A DNA stretch of 47,040 nt from a virus: positions 1 to 47,040 of IMG/VR virus record IMGVR_UViG_3300023192_004492, one strand, 5' to 3'. This document shows, piece after piece, positions 25,483 through 32,503 of this stretch. The translations under genes were made by a program, and so were the position numbers. The number at the start of each line of letters is the position of its first letter. Position 1 is the stretch's first letter. The notes under the pieces were generated by a model. It was not told the origin of the DNA, did no database searches, and saw nothing but the letters and a program-made list of their open reading frames with translations.

Positions 25483-26397
25483 GTGCTCGTACAGGAACGC
25501 TTTAAAAATTATACAAAAAATCATTGTTGGCAATATGAGATACGGCTTCAAAACCTTGAAGATGATCTTAAAATGGCAGGATTTTCTAAAAAAGATTTAG
25601 AAAAACTTTGTATAAAAGATTTTGTTTTTGAATATATCAATAAAGAAAATAAAGAAACTTGCAGAGAGATTAAAGAATTTATTCAAAAGCATGAATGGCT
25701 TGGAAAACTCCCTAATAGACCTACGCAAAGATTTACAGCGAGGTATAAAAAAAACGGAATGTTAGCAGGGGCTATTATTATGGCAACCCCTAATGCATTT
25801 TCAAATCTTCTAGGAAAAGAACACCGAGATAAAGAAAAATTAATATCTCGCGGAGCTTCTATTTCCTGGGCTCCTAAAAATTTGGCTTCATGGCTTCTCA
25901 TGAAGTCGATTAATTGGATGGTAAAACATACTGAATTTAGATATTTTACAGCCTATTCAGATCCAGAGGCAAATGAACTTGGTACAATTTATCAAGCTTG
26001 TAATTTTTATTATCTAGGAAAAACCAGCGGAACAACTTATCAATATTTAGATCCTCTAAAGCCCGAAAAGGGGTGGTTTAGTGATAGAGAGTTTCGCAAA
26101 CGATCCAAGTATAAAATATATGCTAAAAATATAGGAATCAACGGAGACAACTGGGAGGGGTGGATGAAGAAATATTCCCCTAATTGGGACCTAATTCCGC
26201 CTAAAATTAAGTCTAGAATCAAAGAAGAGGAGAGTAGACATAGAGAGGGTTGTCTTTCTAGAAAAGTCTCTAAAAAACACAAATATTGTTATATTTTGGG
26301 AGCAACAAAAACCCAAACACAAAAGCTGAAACAGTGCTTTATTAAATTAAATCCCAAAAAGATTAATCTTTCTTATCCAAAAGAAAGAGGAAAATAA
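25483..26397 (+). CDS. Mom-like GNAT-fold protein (putative DNA-modification enzyme)
   Basis: A 304-aa protein whose centre, RFTARYKKNGMLAGAIIMATPNAFS, then ISRGASISWAPKNLASWLLMKSINWM, and YSDPEANELGTIYQACNFYYLG, follows the GNAT pattern seen in phage Mu Mom-type adenine modification proteins: two strands, a long helix, then D-x-x-x-x-x-GTIYQA. The N-terminal 80 residues and the basic C-terminal tail are not recognised. If Mom-like it would modify adenines to block restriction. It starts at GTG 25483 behind AGAGG. Another acetyltransferase-like protein is at 40490, so substrates should be tested, not assumed. Confidence 0.6.
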   Translation: MLVQERFKNYTKNHCWQYEIRLQNLEDDLKMAGFSKKDLEKLCIKDFVFEYINKENKETCREIKEFIQKHEWLGKLPNRPTQRFTARYKKNGMLAGAIIMATPNAFSNLLGKEHRDKEKLISRGASISWAPKNLASWLLMKSINWMVKHTEFRYFTAYSDPEANELGTIYQACNFYYLGKTSGTTYQYLDPLKPEKGWFSDREFRKRSKYKIYAKNIGINGDNWEGWMKKYSPNWDLIPPKIKSRIKEEESRHREGCLSRKVSKKHKYCYILGATKTQTQKLKQCFIKLNPKKINLSYPKERGK

Positions 26398-26400
26398 AGC

Positions 26401-26428
26401 TTGACTAAAAAATAAATTATGTTATATT
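26401..26428 (+). promoter_or_regulatory. sigma70-type promoter before groEL
   Basis: TTGACT (26401-26406) and TATATT (26423-26428), 16-base spacer (or TATTAT at 26425-26430, spacer 18), then GAGAGG before ATG 26447. GroEL therefore has its own promoter. Confidence 0.65.
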
Positions 26429-26446
26429 ATTAGAGAGGTATTATCT

Positions 26447-28024
26447 ATGAAACATTTTAATAATTCACAAGATTTACGCTCAAAGTTTGAACAGGGTATT
26501 AAAACGGTAGCTGAAAACGTAGCCTCTACTTTGGGTCCTAAAGGGAGAACTGTAGTCCTTCACCAAAAGGGTTCTAACCCAATCACTACAAAAGATGGGG
26601 TAACAGTTGCTCGATTCATTGACCTTGATGATCCGTTTGAAAATACAGCCGCCCAGATTGTGAAGCAAGCTGCTGAGAAAACAAATCAAGAGGCTGGTGA
26701 CGGTACAACTACAACTACGGTTTTAACATATGCTCTTTATAAAGAAGCACAAAAGTATATAACCTCTGGCGCACCCCCTATAGAGCTTAAGAAGGGGATG
26801 GAATTAGCCGTACGGCACTTAGTCCGATTGGTTGAAGAAGCTGCCATGCCTATTAAATCCCTTGATGATATTGAAAATATTGCCACCATTGCCGCAAATG
26901 GTGATGAGGCTATCGGCAAGCTTGTGGCTAAAGCTGTGGATCTTGCAGGTAAGGATGGCTCCGTAACCATCGAAGAAGCACGCTCTCTAGATACCACCCT
27001 GGACTTGGTGGAGGGATTTCGGTTTGATTCGGGATATTTAGCAGCTGCTTTTATCAATGATGAACAACGGGGTGTGGTTAAATACGACAATCCGCTCATC
27101 ATGGTCACGGATGCAAAGATAGAAACCGTTGAGGAATTGATGCCTGCTTTGGAAATCGCTGCGAGAGAATCGCGCCCTTTCATAATTGTAGCCGAAAATA
27201 TTGAAGGACAAGCTTTAGCTGCCCTCATTATGAATACAATGCGGGGGACGTTACGCATTGCAGGTGTCAAAGCACCTCGTTATGGTGAAGAAAGACGTAG
27301 TATTTTAAAAGATTTGGCTCTTTCTGTAGGGGCAACCCTTATTTCGCGTGAAACCGGTATTGGGCTTAGAGACATAAAGCTAACCCATCTTGGAGAGGCA
27401 AAAAAACTAGAAATTGGAAGAGATATGACTACTGTAATGGGCGGCGCAAGTGAATTGGAAGAGGTTGAAAGTCAAATAGAAAAACTCAAAGGAATCATAA
27501 AAAATACTGAAAACTTACAGGAATGTGAGAAGCTGCAAGAACGCATTACAAGATTAGTATCAGGTGTTTCTGTCATTAGGGTTGGTGCAGCAACAGAAAT
27601 TGAAATGATTGAGAAGCGGCATCGGATAGAAGATGCACTCGAAGCTGTAAAAGCAGCTCAACTTGAAGGTATTCTGCCAGGCGGGGGCTCTTTTCTAGTA
27701 CAACACTCCAAAGATCTTAGCAAGCTTCTTCAATCGGATACCCAAAACGAATGGCAATCTCTTGGTGTAAAAATTGTTCAACAAGCCATTAAAGAGCCTC
27801 TCAAACAGATGGCAAGAAATGCGGGAGAATCTGTTGATCTAATTTTAAATCAAGTAGAAGCAGAAGAATTCGGATATGGATATGATTTTCAATTAAGTGT
27901 TGTTGTAAATGTATTACAAGCTGGGATTATAGATCCGGCACGTGTAACACGTTGCGCGCTGCAGAATGCTGTTTCAGTCGCCGGAACGCTTATTACATCT
28001 AATTACGCCATTGTAGAAGACTAA
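26447..28024 (+). CDS. groEL: GroEL-type chaperonin
   Basis: Group I chaperonin ring subunit, full length (525 aa). Signatures in order: TLGPKGRTVVL, TTKDGVTVARFI, GDGTTTTTVL (ATPase loop), NGDEAIGKLVAKA, DSGYLAAAFINDEQRG, ENIEGQALAALIMNTMRG (apical domain), APRYGEERRSILKDLA, and ILPGGGSFLVQ (nucleotide loop). The C-terminus stops at NYAIVED and lacks the GGM repeat tail of bacterial GroEL. Phage GroELs are known from a few large phages. It may act with the GroES-like protein at 11237 on capsid or tail proteins. Transcription starts from its own promoter. Confidence 0.97.
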   Translation: MKHFNNSQDLRSKFEQGIKTVAENVASTLGPKGRTVVLHQKGSNPITTKDGVTVARFIDLDDPFENTAAQIVKQAAEKTNQEAGDGTTTTTVLTYALYKEAQKYITSGAPPIELKKGMELAVRHLVRLVEEAAMPIKSLDDIENIATIAANGDEAIGKLVAKAVDLAGKDGSVTIEEARSLDTTLDLVEGFRFDSGYLAAAFINDEQRGVVKYDNPLIMVTDAKIETVEELMPALEIAARESRPFIIVAENIEGQALAALIMNTMRGTLRIAGVKAPRYGEERRSILKDLALSVGATLISRETGIGLRDIKLTHLGEAKKLEIGRDMTTVMGGASELEEVESQIEKLKGIIKNTENLQECEKLQERITRLVSGVSVIRVGAATEIEMIEKRHRIEDALEAVKAAQLEGILPGGGSFLVQHSKDLSKLLQSDTQNEWQSLGVKIVQQAIKEPLKQMARNAGESVDLILNQVEAEEFGYGYDFQLSVVVNVLQAGIIDPARVTRCALQNAVSVAGTLITSNYAIVED

Positions 28025-28062
28025 ACTATTTATAAAAACCCCAGAGAAGGTAGCGCTACATT

Positions 28063-28344
28063 ATGAAAGAATCAGTGATTGAAAATGCAATGGCTTTAGC
28101 TCAAATTAATAATAAATTTGACAAGATAGTGCAAACTATTGAATATATTAAAGAAAAGCAGGACGAGATGGCAGAGGATATTGCGATAATCAAGGAAGCG
28201 GTTTACAATCCCAACGAAGGGCTCTATGCCCGTTTGCGCGAATTAGAAGGCTGGAAAGAAAGTTCTTCTCGTCTAATGTGGATAATTATTACTTCTATAC
28301 TCGCATTGACTGTGGCAACATTTTATAAAGTTCTCAACACTTAA
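28063..28344 (+). CDS. XhlA-like coiled-coil protein with C-terminal membrane anchor
   Basis: A 93-aa protein: an N-terminal helical coiled-coil (KFDKIVQTIEYIKEKQDEM), the segment GLYARLRELEGWKES, and one C-terminal transmembrane helix (LMWIIITSILALTVATF). The order coiled coil, RLRELE-WK, anchor is typical of haemolysin XhlA-like proteins that accompany holins. It may help endolysin release. GAAGG precedes the ATG. The 50-aa protein at 42881 has the reverse order (membrane segment first). Confidence 0.6.
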   Translation: MKESVIENAMALAQINNKFDKIVQTIEYIKEKQDEMAEDIAIIKEAVYNPNEGLYARLRELEGWKESSSRLMWIIITSILALTVATFYKVLNT

Positions 28345-28363
28345 GGTAAAAAGAGAGGCAATT

Positions 28364-28666
28364 ATGAGAGTTAATATTTCTTATTCAGTAGAACTGGAAG
28401 ATGTTTTAGATAATATCAGCGCTTTATATACACGAGAAAATTTAAAACTTAAAGATAAAATTGATGAAGTAAATAAAGTTTTATCTGAGCAATATTATGA
28501 ACAAGGCATAGGAGAGCTAATTTTTTCTATTAAAGAATATCGCGTGGCGATGTCTGAAATGGATTTAAAGCTTAATGAAATAGTGGGAATATTAAGAGGC
28601 TATCAACAAATTAAAGAAAATGAGTCACCCCCAAAAGAAGAAAATGAGACACAAGCAGAGGAATAA
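28364..28666 (+). CDS. small helical protein (100 aa)
   Basis: Starts with a strand (MRVNISYSVELEDV), then is helical with an acidic Pro/Glu tail (SPPKEENETQAEE). This MRxNISYxVELEDV opening is familiar from small proteins of marine phages, without known role. It abuts the next ATG (TAAATG), so it is co-translated with the SH3-like 82-aa gene. Confidence 0.6.
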   Translation: MRVNISYSVELEDVLDNISALYTRENLKLKDKIDEVNKVLSEQYYEQGIGELIFSIKEYRVAMSEMDLKLNEIVGILRGYQQIKENESPPKEENETQAEE

Positions 28667-28915
28667 ATGAGAAGAGGCGACTTAGTTTGGATTCCAGATG
28701 AAACTAGAGGGCAACTAGAAGGCACCGCTGGTTACGCCCTTATAAAGGGTCCTGCTTATGGAATAGTATTAAACACCCCTTTGTGTGATTTAAAAACAAA
28801 TTTAGTTAAAGTACTTGTTAGTTATAAGAACCATCCAATTTTTTATTTTAATAAAAGAGATATAAGGAAACACAACCTGGAGGAGCATAGTGATAAAATT
28901 AATAGAAATTGTTAA
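28667..28915 (+). CDS. SH3/KOW-like small protein (GDLV family)
   Basis: MRRGDLVWIP opens with the (V/R)GDLV strand shared by a family of about sixteen small genes in this window, followed by YGIVLN and a last strand LVKVLVSYK. The fold is inferred to be a small SH3-like barrel. Function unknown. It overlaps the next gene, whose GTG start is at 28890. Confidence 0.6.
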   Translation: MRRGDLVWIPDETRGQLEGTAGYALIKGPAYGIVLNTPLCDLKTNLVKVLVSYKNHPIFYFNKRDIRKHNLEEHSDKINRNC

Positions 28916-29165
28916 AAATAGTAATTTTTATAATCTCAGAGAAGTTTTTGTAAATCCAAAACACGTAGTGTATTTACGAGAAGATGTTTCTGTTAAGCGA
29001 TATTTGGAAGAGGGAAAATTTCCGGAAGGATTAGATTCAAGACAAGCTTTTACCAAAGTTTTTGTTGATAATGGAACAACTGGAACAGAGTTTGTGGTAG
29101 TCGGCGCGCCTGCCATAATAGAATCAAAACTTAAAGGTAAAGAAAAAGTAGTATTGAATGGATGA
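28890..29165 (+). CDS. conserved small phage protein (91 aa)
   Basis: LREVFVNPKHVVYLREDVSV, YLEEGKFPEGLDSRQAFTKVFV and TEFVVVGAPAIIESKL form a compact pattern (strand, REVxVNPxHVV, EGLDxRQxFTxV, VVGxPxxIE) that is conserved among marine phage proteins; it resembles FlbD-like small domains but I do not assign a role. GTG 28890 overlaps the previous gene by 26 bases and the stop overlaps the glutaredoxin start by 8 bases. Confidence 0.6.
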   Translation: MIKLIEIVKNSNFYNLREVFVNPKHVVYLREDVSVKRYLEEGKFPEGLDSRQAFTKVFVDNGTTGTEFVVVGAPAIIESKLKGKEKVVLNG

Positions 29166-29412
29166 AAAATATTATTTATGGATACAATCTGAGTGCCCCT
29201 TCTGCACATTGGCACAGGAAGAAATGGTAAATAGAAAACTTACGCATATAACCTATATCATGGATAACCAACTAGTGGAATTAGAGGCAGTTAAACAAAA
29301 ATGGGATTGGTCAACGGTTCCAATTATCGTACATGAAAACGCCGGAGGAAACCTTAATTTAATTGGAGGTTATAGCGACTTTCTAGAATGGGTTAAAAAG
29401 GAAAACAAATGA
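29158..29412 (+). CDS. glutaredoxin-like protein
   Basis: An 84-aa thioredoxin-fold protein with CPFC (ECPFCTLAQEEM) near residue 14, STVPIIV with the cis-Pro, and IGGYSDFLEW at the end, all as in glutaredoxin/NrdH. It probably re-reduces the class II RNR encoded at 9018 through its C-terminal Cys pair. The start and stop both overlap neighbours, so it is part of the 28.4-29.8 kb operon. Confidence 0.85.
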   Translation: MDEKYYLWIQSECPFCTLAQEEMVNRKLTHITYIMDNQLVELEAVKQKWDWSTVPIIVHENAGGNLNLIGGYSDFLEWVKKENK

Positions 29413-29813
29413 TTGAATGCACACTAAAGCCAATTAAAATGAAATCTCTCACCCCCTTGTATGGAAAAAAAGAAAAATATGGGGTGTATTTGCAAAGCTT
29501 TTATTGGTCAGTAAAGGGATATGCGAAAAAGAAATGGGCAGTGGCTGTAAAAATTGCCTTAGACTATGATAAAGCCATAGAAGAATATAGTGATGATGAT
29601 GAAATTGTTAAGAAATGTATTGAATTTCTTAATGAACCACCACAAAGTAAATATGGCAAAAGAAGAAAAAGAAAACCTCTTTATGGCAGTTTTGAACCAC
29701 TCCCTCATTTTTATAAAATCATGGAAGAAGATGGTAGAAAATATATTAATGCACGTTTAATTGTAAATAAAGATAAAAATAAAATGTTCTGGGGTAAGGG
29801 CGTTAAACCGTGA
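29409..29813 (+). CDS. 134-aa basic protein of unknown function
   Basis: Overlaps the glutaredoxin stop (ATGA). Mixed alpha/beta with a basic loop (YGKRRKRKPLYG) and a distal ARLIVNKDKNKMFW. No family recognised. Confidence 0.55.
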   Translation: MIECTLKPIKMKSLTPLYGKKEKYGVYLQSFYWSVKGYAKKKWAVAVKIALDYDKAIEEYSDDDEIVKKCIEFLNEPPQSKYGKRRKRKPLYGSFEPLPHFYKIMEEDGRKYINARLIVNKDKNKMFWGKGVKP

Positions 29814-29903
29814 ATGATATAACATTTACTTAAGGGCTGCCATGTTACATTAGTTTCTTATATTTGTAATTAATTCAGCTGCCTGTCTATTTGCTTCAAT
29901 CCA

Positions 29904-29914
29904 ACTAATTATAA
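29904..29914 (+). promoter_or_regulatory. ACTAATTATAA element, copy 5
   Basis: Lies at the end of the 102-base non-coding gap 29814-29915, one base before ATG 29916, with no Shine-Dalgarno. The gap holds nothing else I can identify. Confidence 0.5.
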
Positions 29915-29915
29915 T

Positions 29916-31664
29916 ATGCACAAACTCTTTGAATCCTTTCGTAATTACTCAATGATGACAGAAGAGCAATTATTGGTGGAAGGTCGCATCAGTGACACCA
30001 AAAAGAAATACCCTGAATTAGCAAAACAAAGAGAAGAACTCGACGGTGAAAGCCTTCTTGATGTTCTTATGAATGCTGATCCTGCTGGTAATCAAAAATA
30101 TCTTATGGGAGCGGCAAAAATTTTACATACTTCCATGGAGCAAGCGGAAAGTGAACCAGATGACCCCCGGTCAGCCCGCCGGTCGAGCGTTCCTTTTTGG
30201 GGCAAAGAATGGCCAGAAGATGCCGATGATAATCTGTATTCCCCATGGGGCATTGCTAAAAATATTGCCGGGGAACTGCTAAAATTTCACAAATTACAAC
30301 CATTTATTCAGGTGGAAAGACGAGATATTAATACGATTACAGATTGGCGTCATTTAAATAGCACATTGCAATTAGCAGCCACAAAACAACAAACTAAAGA
30401 ACGAGAAAAACAGGCAAAAAAGAGAGAAAAAACTCGGGCTACTGAAGAATCCACAATAGTTGAAGATAATGATTTTTATACAATGATTCGTCCTGAATCG
30501 GCTGAAGCTTCTTGCTATTATGGCAAAGGCGCTCAATGGTGTATTTCAGCCACACAAGCTGCTAACTATTTTGATGAGTATACTAGTGATGGTAAAAGCT
30601 TTTATTTTGTTTTCTTTGCTCATCTATCACAGGATAATCCATACAAGAAAATAGCACTAGTGATGCACCATGGCGAGTATGAGGAAGCCTTCGATGCCGA
30701 AAATAATAGTTTATATCCGAGTCAAGTGGTCGATGCTATCATACAGAATATGCTTCACGAGAAAGATGACCCAGGCGCGCTAGAAGTTTATCGCTTTTGG
30801 GAAGGTGAAACACCCTCTGATGTACCAACAGATTCAGATATAGCAGATTATTTAAAACAATTGAAAATGTTGGAGATATCATGGGATAAATATTTGGCAG
30901 CGACAGTGCGGGGCTTTGAGGATGAAATTAAACAATCTAACGAAGCAATCCGCAACAAAGCCGAACTTTGGTTTAGAGATATGAAACAAGAAGCTGCGCA
31001 AGATACAGAAGATAACCCAGCAGGACCGTCTGAAGAGCAATACAAGGAAATATTAGCCCAATATGAACCCGGCTTAAATCATATTGACGTTTCAATAGAG
31101 ATGCCTTACGATACAGGAGCAGGTGTACCTTATTGGAATGCTTATATGTATGTTGACGCAGAAGAGATTGTTGAAAATAACAAACAAAGATTTAAGTGGA
31201 AGAAAAATATAGAACAAAGAGAAGAACTCGACGAACTAAGAGAAGCTGTTGAGCTTGCTCTTAATGCTGTTGATATCTGGCCAGAAGAGTTGGAACAAGA
31301 CAATAATGATCCCTTTAGATTCAATGTAAGTCTTGATTCCGCTGGTGGCACACCGGGTGAGTTTGAATCATATATGGACAATATACAGCATATGGATGAT
31401 AAATTTACAGAAGAGTTTGCAGAGGCATTGCTTAGTGAACTTGCAGAAGGAGATTTAATTGGTCGTGACCCGAAAGAAGAAGAATACTGGCCAGACCCCG
31501 AAGAGATAAAGAAACAAATTAAATTACCTTTTGAGAAAGGTACCAAAGAGGGGGCACAAGCAGAACGGGATTTGGATTATATAAGAAGTCCCGAAGGTGC
31601 TGCATTGAGACGCCGAGTTGGACTGCGAGAAAATAGATTTAGAATAAGAATTTTAAAAAAATAA
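29916..31664 (+). CDS. 582-aa protein with putative capsid-targeting N-terminus
   Basis: MHKLFESFRNY, followed by a potential LVE|G cleavage site (residues 20-23), resembles the N-terminal capsid-targeting sequences of T4 internal proteins, which are removed after (I/L)xE by the prohead protease. Residues 195-235 (SAEASCYYGKGAQWCISATQ, then YFDEYTSDGKSFYFVF) form a conserved Cys-containing domain I recall from large marine-phage proteins, with GxxWCIS and Yxx(Y/F)T motifs; function unknown. The rest is acidic. It shares the N-terminal helix and the ACTAATTA element with the genes at 32504 and 40490. An injected or packaged protein is the leading guess. Confidence 0.65.
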   Translation: MHKLFESFRNYSMMTEEQLLVEGRISDTKKKYPELAKQREELDGESLLDVLMNADPAGNQKYLMGAAKILHTSMEQAESEPDDPRSARRSSVPFWGKEWPEDADDNLYSPWGIAKNIAGELLKFHKLQPFIQVERRDINTITDWRHLNSTLQLAATKQQTKEREKQAKKREKTRATEESTIVEDNDFYTMIRPESAEASCYYGKGAQWCISATQAANYFDEYTSDGKSFYFVFFAHLSQDNPYKKIALVMHHGEYEEAFDAENNSLYPSQVVDAIIQNMLHEKDDPGALEVYRFWEGETPSDVPTDSDIADYLKQLKMLEISWDKYLAATVRGFEDEIKQSNEAIRNKAELWFRDMKQEAAQDTEDNPAGPSEEQYKEILAQYEPGLNHIDVSIEMPYDTGAGVPYWNAYMYVDAEEIVENNKQRFKWKKNIEQREELDELREAVELALNAVDIWPEELEQDNNDPFRFNVSLDSAGGTPGEFESYMDNIQHMDDKFTEEFAEALLSELAEGDLIGRDPKEEEYWPDPEEIKKQIKLPFEKGTKEGAQAERDLDYIRSPEGAALRRRVGLRENRFRIRILKK

Positions 31665-31806
31665 TTATTTCACACCCTTACTGCGAATTTTATTTTACAC
31701 CTAGTATTTATTATATAACCTATTTGTAAAAGTCCTATGAATTTATTGAGTTCTGACCCAACAAGTACAGGAGAGTTAATTTCTAGCAAATTAGAGGGTA
31801 AAATTC

Positions 31807-32268
31807 GTGGTGTTGTATGTATTTCTTTTTTTATTAGCGTTTGTATACTCAAGCCTATTAGAATGGATGGTACATAAATATATATTTCACGGCATAGGTA
31901 AAAATAAAAAAAGTACCTTCAGTTCTCATTGGCATATCCATCATAGACTTTGTAAAAAAAACAATTTTAAAGATGAGTGCTATATTCAAACACCTCTTCA
32001 TTTTTCAGTGAAAAAAGAATTAACTTCTTTATTATTATTAGTTATAATACACCTTCCATCACTTTTTATCAGTTGGTTTTTTTATGCCAGTTTAATCTTT
32101 TTTTCTGCTCGTTATTTCTATTTACATCGTAAGTCCCATGTAGATATCGAGTGGGGTAAAAAGAATTTACCTTGGCATTATGATCATCATATGGGCAAAA
32201 GCCAAGATGCTAATTGGGGAGTAACAAATCCTCTCTGGGATTACATTTTAGGAACTCGTGTCAAATGA
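31807..32268 (+). CDS. fatty acid hydroxylase / sterol desaturase-like membrane enzyme
   Basis: A 153-aa integral membrane protein with the histidine clusters of di-iron hydroxylases: EWMVHKYIFHG, HWHIHHR, HRKSHVD and WHYDHHMGKSQDANWG, followed by the family ending NPLWDYILGT. Hydrophobic helices lie at residues 1-17 and near 75-97. It could hydroxylate membrane lipids or carotenoids. Rare in phages, so it is an auxiliary metabolic gene and likely host-derived, though its base composition is not different. GTG start after GAGGG. The 142-base gap upstream (31665-31806) shows no gene I can support. Confidence 0.8.
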   Translation: MVLYVFLFLLAFVYSSLLEWMVHKYIFHGIGKNKKSTFSSHWHIHHRLCKKNNFKDECYIQTPLHFSVKKELTSLLLLVIIHLPSLFISWFFYASLIFFSARYFYLHRKSHVDIEWGKKNLPWHYDHHMGKSQDANWGVTNPLWDYILGTRVK

Positions 32269-32477
32269 AAGATAAAAAGATCGAATTGAAAATTGGCGAT
32301 TTAGTGAAATATAAACATCCCAGAGGCTTTTTTTCTAATGATACGGCATATAAGAATATTTTTGGCGTGATAACATGTATTCAGGGTACTTTTCATGCAA
32401 AAGTGTTGTGGGTAGATGAATTACATTGTTTAGAAAGCTTTGAAGATCTTTCTCCTTGTGGAGAAACTAATTATTAA
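32265..32477 (+). CDS. SH3/KOW-like small protein (GDLV family)
   Basis: A 70-aa member: KIGDLVKYKHP, then FGVITCIQ, AKVLWVDEL and a final FEDLSPC. It has the same strand order as the array at 43.3-47 kb. ATG 32265 overlaps the hydroxylase stop (ATGA); a longer frame from 32214 is out of keeping with the family. Confidence 0.65.
   Translation: MKDKKIELKIGDLVKYKHPRGFFSNDTAYKNIFGVITCIQGTFHAKVLWVDELHCLESFEDLSPCGETNY
32466..32476 (+). promoter_or_regulatory. ACTAATTATTA element, copy 6
   Basis: Overlaps the end of the SH3-like gene, 27 bases before ATG 32504, with GAGGGG between them. Confidence 0.45.
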
Positions 32478-32503
32478 AGATAAAAAATGATTGAGGGGTT
32501 GTG

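Noticed and set aside
31737-31806. Possible short gene before the hydroxylase (MNLLSSDPTSTG...)
   Set aside because: It runs out of frame into the hydroxylase gene, has no Shine-Dalgarno and no recognisable features.
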